Origin: Schizochytrium sp. CCTCC M209059
Lineage: Eukaryota; Sar; Bigyra; Thraustochytrida; Thraustochytriidae
Assembly (NCBI GenBank): GCA_000818945.1
Contig: KN805382.1
Location: 621,497-685,496 of the forward strand
Length of the DNA: 64,000 bases
Direction: 5' to 3'
Part shown: positions 20,017 to 31,002 of the stretch, in pieces
Layout of the letters: the number at the start of each line of letters is the position of its first letter
Position numbering within the stretch: the first letter of the stretch is position 1
Made by a program: the position numbers and the translations under genes
The notes under the pieces: generated by a model
What the model was told of the DNA's origin: nothing
The model's input: only the letters and a program-made list of their open reading frames with translations
The model's database searches: none

Positions 20017-20642
20017 TGTTTACTGTGATGTCCGTTGCTGATGCTCTTAGCGTATATGTAGTAGATTCGTCGTGATATGAAAGTGAAGGAAACTAGTATG
20101 GTGTGAGTCAGCGAAGAAGCATGGTGATTGTCGGGGAAAGAAGCATGGTAACTGTCGGCGAAAGAAACATGGTTGCTGCCAGCGGAAGAATAACGGCGGC
20201 GCGTGCGCACATCCTTTATTAATTCTGAAATTCATGTTTGACGCTGGCGGTAACTATTGCGTTGCATGAAGACGCACCCTGAAAACGAATTTCTGGGTAG
20301 ATGTTGGCTGATTGAGCAAAGGTCAAAGCGCAATCGGTACGCTACTCATGTGACGAGATCGCATAGCATGACTGATAACTGCACTATATGCTCTTACGGA
20401 TGGACATGGATGATTCGGAGACGTTGCTTTGGGGCAAAGTTCGTAAGCTTGCATGTTTGTTGAGACCTTAAGTACAATGTTGAAAAAACACCAATACTAT
20501 CGATGATAATTATTTCCTGTGCGGCAATTTCGAAGGAGGAACGCGAACAAAGATTCTTTTGCTCGTAGCGCTGGTCATCGAAAAAGAATCCGAAGTTGAG
20601 CACAGTCACGGATGGAAAAAAAAGTAAAAAAAATATTTCAAG

Positions 20643-20714
20643 GGTCCCACCCGCGAATCGAACGCGGGACCTCTCCCACCCTAAGGGAGAATCATGCCAC
20701 TAGACCAGTGGGAC
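20643..20714 (-). tRNA. tRNA-Pro(AGG), copy 2
   Basis: Identical to copy 1 over all 72 bases; a run of T residues (A on the plus strand) follows downstream. Confidence 0.96.
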
Positions 20715-21498
20715 TTATTTCCGTTGGTGCCGAGTTTGTCACGGTACTAATCAAGCACCAGCACGTCTCGGTGCATCGCCGCACAAGAGATAGAATCCAA
20801 AATTTTACGAGTTTCCCTGTCTTTTCCGCAAAGATTGACCCCCTCAGGAGATGAGCATATCACAAGACAATATTCATGATAATATCTATGCACTGGAAAA
20901 TGGTTCAGCCTCGAATGCACTTATAGGAAACAATATCGACGATTCCATACGCTGCTCGCTCATGCCGAATGAATGTTCAGGAAAACACAACAAGGACTGC
21001 GTAAAGTACAGAAGAGAGGGACTCTCTTGCAGGATGCAAATGTGCAAGGCTTTAGCTTCGTTTGTTCTTTTTTCGATCAAGTTACTGACACTCCCCTTGG
21101 TTTCGGCAGAGAGATCGCTGGCTTACGTGTGCCCCGGCGATCGCTTGACTTTCCCTTTATCGTGTCAGATTCGCGGCTTGCATTTTTGACTGCACAAACG
21201 TATACCAATTCTGGCTTTAACCTGGCTGAAACGTGTCCAATGCTGCTGGTCCTTTTCCCAATTGAAGTAGAGATGGAAAGCTAAACGCAAGCAAATCTGG
21301 AAGTTAATTCACTGTCTCATCACCCAAGAAGCTTCTAGATCGGTGACAGATTCGAGCGATAGACCTCAATCTCACTGCATGACAAAGCCAAAACATATTA
21401 CTTGACAGATTTGCGCAGATCGCAGGACGGTCGTCTCGAATTCTCTGCAGTCACAAGCTGGCCCAAAAAAAAAAGTCATCAAAAAAAAAACTTTAGAG

Positions 21499-21570
21499 GG
21501 TCCCACCCGCGAATCGAACGCGGGACCTCTCCCACCCTAAGGGAGAATCATACCACTAGACCAGTGGGAC
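21499..21570 (-). tRNA. tRNA-Pro(AGG), copy 3
   Basis: Same as copy 1 except for one D-loop base (GTGGTATGAT instead of GTGGCATGAT), which matches the common eukaryotic form. T-run terminator downstream. Confidence 0.96.
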
Positions 21571-21666
21571 AGGTGAAACGTCTCGACACTGTGTCCAACC
21601 AATTCACTCGGGAAGGAGAGCCGCAAGAAAAAAAAGTGAAAAAATTGAGAAAAAAAGAAGTTTATG

Positions 21667-21738
21667 GGTCCCACCCGCGAATCGAACGCGGGACCTCTCC
21701 CACCCTAAGGGAGAATCATGCCACTAGACCAGTGGGAC
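21667..21738 (-). tRNA. tRNA-Pro(AGG), copy 4
   Basis: Identical to copy 1, only 96 bases from copy 3; T-rich downstream run present. Confidence 0.96.
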
Positions 21739-22190
21739 ACAGCGAACTCAGCCATTTCTGTTGCTGGATGAGAAGCTGAAACTGCGGACACTCCTGCCAA
21801 ATATAAAACAAAGTTTGGTGTAATGACATGCAGAAACAGACGTGCAAGCGTTGAGCTAGATGTTCTAACAAACGATAGATCACGTACATTTAGACTACGT
21901 CTAATGCGCTCTTCATCGGGGAAATTTTTGTTGTATTGATTGTTCAATTTAAAACAACACGCCAAAGCTTATTTTCATTTATGATGTTGGTAATCATTGA
22001 TAATTGCTGCGCAAGAGGAAGCGATCACATGCATGGTCATCGGAAACAGAGCTGCTGAGCGATGTTTCTGCTCACGGCATCAACAAAAGACACATGGGCC
22101 GAGAAGCAGGATCACAAGGGCGTTGGAGATGGGGAAGGCTCGAATTCTCGCAAACGTGTGGCAAAGTGAAAGATACGCGAAGAAGCACGA

Positions 22191-24605
22191 TCACACACAG
22201 ACGGGAGGCTCCGCATCCAACAGGGACTTGCGGCGCTCGTAGCTATGAAAGATGGACGCGGAACGCCTGGTGGAAGGGTGCATTGGCCCGAGAGCTTGCT
22301 TGCGAATGTCATAGGCAAGCTCAGAAAGCTTTACGGATTGGTCGAGATCTTTGAGATCAGAAAAGACGGAGGCCATGCGATCGAGAATGTCAGCAACCGG
22401 TTCCGTCCTTGGGCCATAAATCTGTCGAGCGATGCCAAGCGCAACGGAGAGGTGCACGAGCCCACGCTCGCGGTCAGGACTCTTGTCGTCGAGCAACACG
22501 GTTGCCTTTTGCTCCAAGGTCGGGAGAATCTGGGGGTTGAGGTCCTGGAGCGCGCGCGAGAGAGAACCAGTGGCCTCCTCAAATCGCTTAAGTGCTTTGG
22601 GTGAGTCGGACAAACCCTCGTGGCCGCAGAGAGCTTGCAGGACATCATTGAGAGTAACCTTAGCCCGGGGGTGGTCTTCGTACGCCTGCGCAAAGTAAAT
22701 CTCCAGAGCACGATCATACTGCTCGAGAGCCTTGTCTGTCAAGCCCTGCACGCGATAGACTTCGCCAATGTTCGAGTATGTCGACGCTAGTTTGGGATGT
22801 GAGTCACCAAGCTCGCGCTTGCGGATACTGAGGGCCTCTTCGCAGTATTCAATGGCCGTTTCGTATTTTTGATTTTGCAGATGCACGTGCGCAGCATTGT
22901 TGAGAGCCATGGCCACGAGCTTGTGGTCGTCTCCATAGAGTTGGCGGTAGATCTCGATGGCCTCGTCGTAATAGCCGCTGGCATCCTTGTAGGCTGCCTC
23001 AAGACTGCGGCGCGCCTCCTCCTTGTCTTCAACACTGCTGAGCTGGAGCTGATACTGCTGCTGCTCCATGGCAATTTCGGCTGTGGTCCGCAGCAGCGCG
23101 GCGGTCTCGAGGTGCTTGTGTCCAAACTTGGCTTCAAAGAGTGGGCGAGCCTCCTTGGCCGACTCGAGCGCCTCGTCGAGAAAACCAAGACGCCTTTGGC
23201 AGATGGCAATATCACAGAGAAGCCGGGCGACGCGCGCGTTGCGGTTGCCGAGTTCCCGGCGCGAGACGTCGAGTGCTTCCTGGTAAAAGGAGCGGGCACC
23301 CGCATAGTTGCCCGCGGCTGAGACGAGCTGACCGGCACGGTGCAAGAGCGCGCCGAACCAGGCAATGGCATCGCCGGGTTCAATGCTTGCGCGCTTTGCT
23401 TCGACGGCCCTGAGCGTGCTCTCGGCGAGCCAAGCCCGCACGCAGGCGTTGAATGCGTCGTTTGCGTGCGTTTCGCTGCCGTAGGTCTCTGCAAGGACAT
23501 CCTCGATGACGCGGCGGTCGTGGCGGTTCCGGCAGCGCGAAAGGGTGACGTCGAATTTGGTTTCACAAAGCTTGATAATCTTTTGTGGGGTGTGCTGCAG
23601 GGCTGTAGCGAATCGTGCATGCTCGCCAACGGGGCACAAGAGGTGGAAAGGTGCCCCGAGCTCCATGCCGGCGAGGACCTCATAGACGCACCATGATCTA
23701 CTCAGTGGGACAGGGTCCATCCACGACTTGAAGAAGAGGAGACGCTCATCGAAGCTGCCCGCGGCGATGCGGGAGCGGCGCAAGAGCTCGCGCGTGACGG
23801 CGACCTCTTCCATTTCTCGAGCTTGCTCGGAGTCTTGTGAGTCTTCTGCTTGCATATCTGCGTCTGCGCCGGTGGCACGAGGAGGATAATCCTGTGGCTT
23901 TGCGCGTACTTGGTTCGCGCAGAGGACGTCGATCCACACAAAGCAGGTTGTCGGATCGACGCCGGCGTAGTGTGCCTCGAGGGCGTCAATGAGCTCCGAG
24001 AGCTTGGTCGCGCGCGGCGCGGACACGTAGGCTCCCTCGAAAACGTCTCCGAGTCTGGCCTGTCCGTCTTCGAGGACTTCTTTGGCGTAGATACCGCCTC
24101 GGTGCACGCGCATGGCGGGCAGCACGACAAACTGGCAAATATCCTCGAGCGTCCACTCGCCGCGATTCTTGATGCGGACCTCGCGGCCGGTCTCTAGCTC
24201 AACGTCATCCTTGTGGGGCGCCTCAAAGGTGTCGATGTCGTCTGCGTCGCCATTGCCGCGCTTGTTGCGCGCGGTGGGTTCGCCCCAGAAGGGCGACCTA
24301 CAGACGAGAAAGTCGTCCTCCTTGCGCAGGACCTCGACGGACTGTCCGCGTTTGAGGCCCCTCTTGCGCGACGCGCGCATGCACTCGCCCAGCTGCACGC
24401 CGGGCGCCTCCTCCTCCGCGCGGACCCTCTCGTGCAGCGCCTGCAAGCTCGCCAGGCTCACGCCGCGGAAGCTGGCGAGGGCGTCCTCCTCGCGCCCGCT
24501 GGCGTGCGCATCGTCCCCATCGCCGCCATCCCGCGCGTCGCGCTCGCCCTTGCCGCGCGACACGGCGCGCCGCACGCTCTTGCGCAGCGCGCTCACGCGC
24601 CGCAT
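22191..24605 (-). CDS. TPR-repeat protein with N-terminal TIR-like domain
   Basis: 804 residues. After a basic, low-complexity N terminus (about 1-60), residues about 130-345 form a domain with FVWIDVLCANQ and PLSRSWCVYEVLAGME. This pattern of a WID.. strand and an RxWCxxE helix recurs in TIR-like modules of stramenopile and algal TPR proteins. From about 420 to the end there are many tetratricopeptide repeats of the kinesin-light-chain type (ALNNAAHVHLQNQKYETAIEY, TYSNIGEVYRVQGLTDKALEQY). The TPRs suggest protein binding; an enzyme activity for the N-terminal domain is not shown. The frame is open further upstream only from a GTG, so I use the first ATG (24603-24605, start MRRVSALRKSVRR). 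No intron is seen. Confidence 0.75.
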   Translation of the reverse strand: MRRVSALRKSVRRAVSRGKGERDARDGGDGDDAHASGREEDALASFRGVSLASLQALHERVRAEEEAPGVQLGECMRASRKRGLKRGQSVEVLRKEDDFLVCRSPFWGEPTARNKRGNGDADDIDTFEAPHKDDVELETGREVRIKNRGEWTLEDICQFVVLPAMRVHRGGIYAKEVLEDGQARLGDVFEGAYVSAPRATKLSELIDALEAHYAGVDPTTCFVWIDVLCANQVRAKPQDYPPRATGADADMQAEDSQDSEQAREMEEVAVTRELLRRSRIAAGSFDERLLFFKSWMDPVPLSRSWCVYEVLAGMELGAPFHLLCPVGEHARFATALQHTPQKIIKLCETKFDVTLSRCRNRHDRRVIEDVLAETYGSETHANDAFNACVRAWLAESTLRAVEAKRASIEPGDAIAWFGALLHRAGQLVSAAGNYAGARSFYQEALDVSRRELGNRNARVARLLCDIAICQRRLGFLDEALESAKEARPLFEAKFGHKHLETAALLRTTAEIAMEQQQYQLQLSSVEDKEEARRSLEAAYKDASGYYDEAIEIYRQLYGDDHKLVAMALNNAAHVHLQNQKYETAIEYCEEALSIRKRELGDSHPKLASTYSNIGEVYRVQGLTDKALEQYDRALEIYFAQAYEDHPRAKVTLNDVLQALCGHEGLSDSPKALKRFEEATGSLSRALQDLNPQILPTLEQKATVLLDDKSPDRERGLVHLSVALGIARQIYGPRTEPVADILDRMASVFSDLKDLDQSVKLSELAYDIRKQALGPMHPSTRRSASIFHSYERRKSLLDAEPPVCV

Positions 24606-25204
24606 CCCGCCGCCCGCTCCGCCGCTCCTCGCCGCGCCTCGCCGCGCCACGCCGCGCCGAGCCGCGTCCCGTCTGCGCTTTGCCGCCTCCCCCCCGCTTT
24701 ACTTTCCCTCTTTCCTCCTTTCTCTCTCTCCCTCCTCCGGCGCGCGAAGCGAAGGAAAGCAGAGGAAAGGACAGGAAAGGACAGGAAAGGAGAGGAAGGA
24801 ACGCAGAGGAAAGCAGAGGAAAGGAAAAGCCTCCTCCGCCCGGCACGTGCCGATCGCGACGCGCACGTGCTGCCTGCCGCGACAGCCCGCGCGGCGGCGG
24901 CGAGCGCGGCGAGCGCGGGGAGGAGGAGGAGGGGAGGGAGGGGCGAGCGCGCGGGAGCGAGCGAGCGAGCGAGCGAGCGAGAGGGCGCGGGGGCGAGAAG
25001 CGGAGCGAGCGCGGGTGCAGGCGGAGGCGGCGCGTGCGCTCGAGGCAGCGAGCGCGCTAAAAAAAGGTGAGAGTCGCGGCGAAGGAGGGAGAAGTGGATA
25101 ATGATGAGCTGTGCGAGTGTAGTATAGTGTATGTATACTACTGTACGTAGTACTATATAAGCAGGAAGGAAGATAGAAAAGAAAGAAAGGGAAGGAGAAG
25201 GCTA

Positions 25205-25243
<39 letters not shown>

Positions 25244-26620
25244 TCCTAGACCGGGAGGGAGATTCCGACGCTAAAAAATCACTTGCGAGGAGCGGTGGAC
25301 ACGGACGGGGCCTGGCCTCGGCTCCTCGGGTATCCCTGAGCAACTGACGCTTGCGACCGTGGAGACCGTGTGTGCATATCGCGGAGCGTGTGCGCGAAGG
25401 TGAACGCGGCCAACGCGAGTCGAGTGGAGCAGCAACGCAAGCAGGCAAGCAGGCAAGCAAGCTAGCAAGCAAGCTGGCAAGCAGCGAAGCAAACTTTCTC
25501 AGAGCGTGTGTGAGCGAGCGAGTGAGTGAGTGAGTGAGTGAGAGTGATGTGTGCGTGCGCGCGTGCGTGTGCGCCGTACTTTCAGAAGCGGTCCTGGCAG
25601 CTGCACTGCAGGCAGCCTCGCGCCGCGAGTGGGGCGACGGCTATGCTGTGCTGTGCTGTGCCGTACTAGACTGTGCTGCGCTATGAACGGAGATAGCTCG
25701 CGATAACCGGCTGGGGTCGCTCCGGCTGTTCAAGCTTTCCGCGGCCGAGCGAGGCCGAATCCATCACGGCCTTCCAAGTCGGAGGAGTGCACCTCCGAGT
25801 CATTCATTCTTTTTCTTTTCCTTCTTTTCCCCCCTTCTTCTGTGAACATGGTCACGAATGGCATACTCCACGCCGTGTGCGAGAAGATCAGAGAATGAAT
25901 CGAAGCAAGCTACAGCCATTCGCGCTGCTGAGCTGTTTCACATCTGGCTCTAGCTCCGACACAGCGGCGCGCGGCGAGCGAGGCGTGAGTGAGAGAAAAT
26001 TCACCCCGCGATGTGCACCTCGAGCTGCGAAAGGAGCGGGCGACTCGCGGAGGGACGCACGCGATGACGCGACGAGGCGTGGCGAGGCTGGCAGCAACAG
26101 CTCGACGGACGTGCGGAGGGAGGAAGCAGTGGCAGTGGACACCAGCCAGGAAATTCAGAAGGAGGAACGAACGACGCACCTTTTTTTAAAACCTACAAAG
26201 TTCGCGGAAGCGGCCCCGGGCCGGAGTAGCCAAGGAGAAATTCGGAGAGAATCGGAAAGACGTTCTTGCAGAGATAGGGCCTAGGTCTTCTTCGCCTGTG
26301 ATGCGCATAGTCATTCATGCACGGGAGCTTCAAAAGATCGCGGCGCGCTCGACATGGTGGATAACTAATACAGGGCTCTGCCCAAATGGCATATACATGA
26401 CGAATGCACGGGCTGAGAACGGGAGCAACTCGAGATGAATGTAATCCAGAATCGAGGACAATCCCTTTGGCGATCCGCGAGACTTTAGCAACTCGATGAC
26501 AAAGGTTCCCTTCAAACTGGCACGCTCAGCATCACAGCATTCGATGATGCGGTTGACCTTGACCACTGACGACTTTGTCTTGCCTTGATGTCAGCCAAAA
26601 ATATGCCTGCAGAAGAAAGG
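24606..26620. other. Repeat-rich spacer upstream of the TPR gene
   Basis: Contains GGAAA-rich tracts (24755-24830), GAGC runs (about 24955-24985), the CTTT run listed separately, GCAAGCAG units (about 25435-25490) and a GAGT run (25518-25545). I find no supported gene; frames around 25787-26284 lack family features and alternate between strands. Confidence 0.6.
25205..25245. repeat. (CTTT)n microsatellite
   Basis: About ten perfect CTTT units. Confidence 0.95.
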
Positions 26621-27330
26621 GTCGGGGCTAACTTTGAATCCAAGTCTTGCTCTTGTGAATTGGTATACCCTCGAGCATCGACCGAAAGTATTCACCGTCA
26701 CCGATTCGACAGTCATGTCGCTCATTTTAACTCCAACCTCTCGCAAACAAAAAGAGCAGTTCTCTGCTGCAGTCAGATGAAGCGCAAATTGCTCGCATAT
26801 CTTTTACTGGTCGTGGTCATTCTATAATAACGCGGCGAAAGAACATGCCCGAAACAGAAATGGTCGGGGCTAACTTTGAATCCAAGTCTTGCTCTTGTGA
26901 CTTGGCATACTCTCGAGCATCGACCGAAAGTATTCACCGTCACCGATTCGACAGTCATGCTGCTCATTTTGACTCCAACCTCTCGCAAACAAAAAGAGCA
27001 GTTCTCTGCTGCAGTCAGATGAAGCGCAAATTGCTCGCATATCTTTTACTGGTCGTAGTCATTAGATAATAACGGGGCGAAAGAACATGCCCGAAACAGA
27101 AAGGGTAGAGGCTAACTTTATTCCAAATCTTGCTCTTGTGAATTGACATACTCTCGAGCATCGACCGAAAGAATTCACTGTCACCGATTCAACAGTTGTG
27201 CCGCTCAGTTTGACTCCAACCTCTCGCAAGCAAACAGAGCAGTTCTCTGCTATTACAGTCGGAAATTGTTTGCGTGTCTCTTGCTCGTCGTGGCGACTTG
27301 GCGATTCTCAAAGCAGCAGCCACTTGCCTT
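26621..27330. repeat. Three tandem 242-bp repeats
   Basis: The phrase GTCGGGGCTAACTTTGAATC starts at 26621 and recurs at 26863; a diverged third copy (GTAGAGGCTAACTTTATTCC) starts at 27105, so the period is 242 both times. Copies 1 and 2 are nearly identical, including CTCGAGCATCGACCGAAAG and CTCTCGCAAACAAAAAGAGC; copy 3 is more diverged and carries small deletions. Each copy opens a 74-80-codon plus frame, but 242 is not a multiple of three, so a continuous repeat protein is excluded. The function, if any, is unknown. Confidence 0.9.
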
Positions 27331-30212
27331 AAACACTGCCACTGATTTGCGACGGATGCTGCGAGTCCCGACTTCAATAAGCTTCTTCGTCTTCTCTTGT
27401 TGGTTATCTACCCAGCCACAAGGCCATGAATTTCTGTCGACCGCGGACAACGCATTTTCCTTTCGTTATTCCAAATGTGGAAAAGGGCGAAATTAGAGAC
27501 AGTGGCGGCTAGGTGAGGAGAGCTTGTGCCACATGAGCCGAAAGGCCGTCTCCACCGCATTTTATGCACAGTACTCCCGCCAATGGCATCCTGCTCCGTT
27601 CACTATTTCGGTGATACGCAAAGCGAGCGAGCCTAGGCAGAAAAGAAGTCATGGCCCTTGACACGCGTCACGCATTCGCCAAATCAACGGACTGCGCGCG
27701 AGTTTGGTCAGTCGGCCATCCTCGCCAGCAGCGCCAGCAGGCAGCAGCAGCAGCAGCAGTGGCAGAATGCATCTATCACTGGCAGCCTGCATTGCCAGCC
27801 TCGAGACTATGCGGGGGCCCGTTGCAGCTTTGTTCTATCTCGAAAATAATTGGCCGAAATCCTTCCCACAGCCCGCGAACGCTGCGGAGTCATTCGCCAG
27901 ACGCGCTTTGCTTTCGACCAGCCATCTTATTTGGCCCGCCGTTTGGGACTTGGGGCCGCCAAATAGCCACCCCCCCTCAGCCACCGCAGCCAGTTAGCGT
28001 GCGCTGCCTCTGCTTCGGCGCTTCGAGTGCAAGGCTTTGTGCTAACGTCTGCTCTCTCTCCCCGCGCAATGAGAGCGAAGTGCGCCCACGCCAGCCCCCA
28101 TGCACCGGTCGCAACGAGCGCCCTGGCCGCAATCGCCTTCGCCCGCGCTGCCAGTCCACCTCACCGGTGGCACGGCCGGGAGCAGAGCCCGTCTCCATCG
28201 CACCAACCGCAGGTCCGGACGCGCAGCCGCACCGACAGCGACAACGACCACACTGCCCAGACGGAGCGGAGGCGCGCGAACTTTCCGCGCCCTCGCACTC
28301 ATTTGCGCTCCCCTCCACTGCGGCCAACCGACCGACCGACCGACCGGCCGACTTCGAGCCATCGACCTACCGCTCGAGGCGGCCACACCAGCGTCGCGCG
28401 TTGGCCGACGCCAGAGGCAGCGCAGCAGTGGCTGCGCGGACGCAGCGGCAGCGCGGACGTTGGCGGAGACTGCGCGCATGCAGTGGCCGCTCCACTGCTC
28501 CTAGCCACAGCCGCGAGACTGCAGCGGCGGCCCACAGTGGGGCCGGGGTGTGGCGCTTTTTCCGCTTGAAAGACCCGGACAAGGCGAGAAAACGTTGGGA
28601 CGCGTTGGGAACGCTTCGGGTTCGCATGGGCAACGCCAGTACCCGCAACGGTTGCATAGCAGCAGCAACGCTGTCACGCAGCGCGCTTGGCTTCGGGAGT
28701 AATGTCGACGCCTCGCCCACCATCCCTCGCCCGGCCTTTCCTTGCCTTTCTTGTTCTCTCCTTTCCTTGCCTGCCTTGACCACACGAGCAACCAACGTAA
28801 AACACGTAAGCATCCGTGAAAGACCTCTCCAGATTAGGCAGCAGCAGCAGGAGCAGCTTGCGCTTAATTGATTTTTCTCTCCGAGTCGGTCGATGCTCTT
28901 GCTTGCCAGCCAAGGCTAGCTGGATGAAAGACGCGTTCGATGTGTGGCTGTCTCGTCTGCAATGATGTCCGGCGCGGCGCCGCGCCTTTCAAAGAAACAC
29001 CCCCCTTACTCTTTCTCCATCACGTCCAGCCGCTCCTGACCGACCTGCGCCGCCGCGCCAATAGAGCCTGCGGTTGGCCGCGGCAGCACAGGGCGGGCGA
29101 GGCCGCGCGGTGCTATGCGAGCGGAGCACAGAGGAGGCAGGCGAAGCAGGCGCCCTGGCGAAGGCCCCAGTGAGGCGAGCGCCAGGGAGGGCCGCAAAGC
29201 ACGAGTGGCTGGTGTGGGGGATTGCGGGAAACAGCCACCATGTTACGAGCAAGCTAGCTGCTCCTGTTTCTATAACTGCATTCAGGGACAGAGAGAGGCC
29301 GGAGCGAGTGGGAGAAGCTGTAGGCCGCAGTGGACGGCTGTGGTGGGGGAGAAGCCGAGACAGGGGGAGAAAGGCGAGGCAGACCGCCAGAAAGGGCGCA
29401 AACGATTGGCGAGAGATTGAAAGACCCCGGCTAAGGTTTACGGAGAAAGCAGGAGAAGGCCGGAGAAAGAATGAGGGCAAGGGACAAGAAGAAACAGAGA
29501 ATGAGCCGAAGAAGGAGCAATCCCCGCCTGCGCTGCAGCAGCTGCAGCTGCAGGTAGCTAGCTGCCTCTGCCCGACCTACGCCACGGGCGGCTGGGTCCG
29601 CGGCTACCTGGCCGTCGCGTGCTTGGGCCGGCAGGATCGGGCCTCGGGCTTGCGCGTCCATGGTGGAGGCCGCAGCGAAGGCAGGGACGGCTATCTAACT
29701 GTAAGCTCTGTCGACCACGCAGTCCGCGAGAAGCAGCTCCGATTTGCGCTCCTCGCCCCGCAGCCGCTGTGAGGGCGAAGCCGCGGCCTGCGGAGTCGAG
29801 GACGAAAAAGCGCAGAAGCAGTCTCGACGGAGATGCTACGCGGGGTCTTTCGGTCCACAGTCTGCCCGCGGCGCTGTGAGGGCGGCGACTCGATCATGCC
29901 CGCAGTGGCTCGTATATAGACAGGAGGAGGAAGGGAAGCGGGATGAAAGGGGAAAGACCAGAGGCGCGAGCGACGGACGGCTGGCTGCTCAGTGCAGGGC
30001 GGCAAACACCGATCGAGAAGACCGACGCCACGCCAGCCCAGCAAGCGCGCGAGACAGTACCAGACGCCGCCTTCGCCTCGGACCCCCCGCGGTTGCTCGC
30101 GCGAACCACAACCTTCGCAGCCTCGCGCGCGTAAGCGAGCTAGGTCTGCTCGAACAGGCGGACGAACGAGAGAAAAGGCCAAAGGGAGTCGGTGCCTCCA
30201 TCGATTACGACC
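27331..30212. other. GC-rich spacer with long but unsupported frames
   Basis: The longest frame is 27651-28871 (plus, 406 codons, ATG start). It is rich in Arg, Ala, Pro and Ser without any domain, and opposite and shifted frames are equally open, as expected in GC-rich non-coding DNA, so I do not call it a gene. The stretch 29500-30200 probably includes the promoter and leader of the small gene at 30213. Confidence 0.5.
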
Positions 30213-30500
30213 ATGAGCAACCAGGACGGGAGCAGGGCTACCCGCGGCCGCGCCACACGCATGGTCAGGTCGCACGAGGCACAAGACCTCGTGTACGACC
30301 CGTTCACCAACGCCATGGTCACACCAAGACGGGCAGAGCAAATCAGGATGGTGTTTGAAGCCAAGGCCGCGATGGCCTCCTTACCGGCCTCTCCTCCCGA
30401 CACTGCCAGCAGCAACCCGCAAGAGGCAGACGATGGGCTCCCGCGCCACTACCGGCCTAGGCTCTACGCGCAAGCAGAGCTCCCCATCGCATTAAATTGA
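30213..30500 (+). CDS. Small hypothetical protein (95 residues)
   Basis: An ATG in good context (ACGACCATGAG) opens a 95-residue frame: start MSNQDGSRATRGRATRMV, centre LVYDPFTNAMVTPRRAEQIRM, a Pro/Ser-rich linker and end RPRLYAQAELPIALN. Unlike the random frames nearby it has a balanced composition and a possible central amphipathic helix, and an AT-rich region with a 3'-UTR look follows. I recognise no family. It could also be the last exon of a longer gene, since the frame is open slightly upstream. Confidence 0.45.
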   Translation: MSNQDGSRATRGRATRMVRSHEAQDLVYDPFTNAMVTPRRAEQIRMVFEAKAAMASLPASPPDTASSNPQEADDGLPRHYRPRLYAQAELPIALN

Positions 30501-30798
30501 TCTTGACGTGTACCTGGTCGCGCATCTGACTGCTCGGGCGTTCGATGTCCTGCACTCTGTGCATCTTCTGTTCATTACAAGGCCTTGCTTGCCGCTCTTC
30601 GATGCAATTTTTTTGCCGCGTGGTCGCGTCAACTTCTGTTTAGCAATGTAACTTTCTCCATAAAAGAATCTAAGATATTATATGCTGATTCTCTCATGGT
30701 GCCATAACATGGGAACGGAGCCCGGGTAGGAATGTGAAAAACTTGCTCCGTATCTTTTCGCTCGACATGTATCCGACGTGCTAGAGGTCTTGTTGCAG

Positions 30799-31002
30799 GC
30801 TCGAGCAACAGTCTTGCACCGAGGTCAATGTTTTGAGCATACCGAGGTTGCAAAAATCGTGCCACAAACGCGTCACGATCGAGAATTTGAGCATACCAAG
30901 GCTTGAGCAACAGTCTTGCACAGAGATCAATGTTTTCAGCACACCGAGATTGTAAAAATTGTACCACAAACGCGTTGCGATCGAGAATTTGAGCATACCA
31001 AG
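30799..31002. repeat. Imperfect tandem duplication of 102 bp
   Basis: GTCTTGCA...CATACCAAGG occurs at 30811 and again 102 bases later at 30913, about 88% alike. The unit is 34 codons long and keeps two minus-strand frames open across both copies, but their products (for example LGMLKFSIATRLW repeated) match nothing I know. Confidence 0.85.

Larger units (their letters stand above)
19263..22190. other. Upstream region of NDUFA12 and tRNA-bearing spacer
   Basis: Apart from the CTG run and four tRNA-Pro genes I see no supported gene. 19263-19600 is GC-rich and probably holds the NDUFA12 promoter; the rest is AT-richer. Short open frames occur but none shows family features. Confidence 0.6.

Noticed and set aside
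20612..20854. Short frames repeated around 20612, 21402 and 21705 with similar peptides.
   Set aside because: The similarity comes entirely from the tRNA-Pro genes read as protein.
24606..25101. N-terminal extension of the TPR protein or a separate Arg-rich protein.
   Set aside because: No ATG in the TPR frame upstream of 24605, and the region consists of GGAAA and GAGC repeats.
27651..28871. 406-codon plus-strand frame with an ATG start.
   Set aside because: Composition is generic for GC-rich non-coding DNA, opposite frames are open as well, and no motif is visible.
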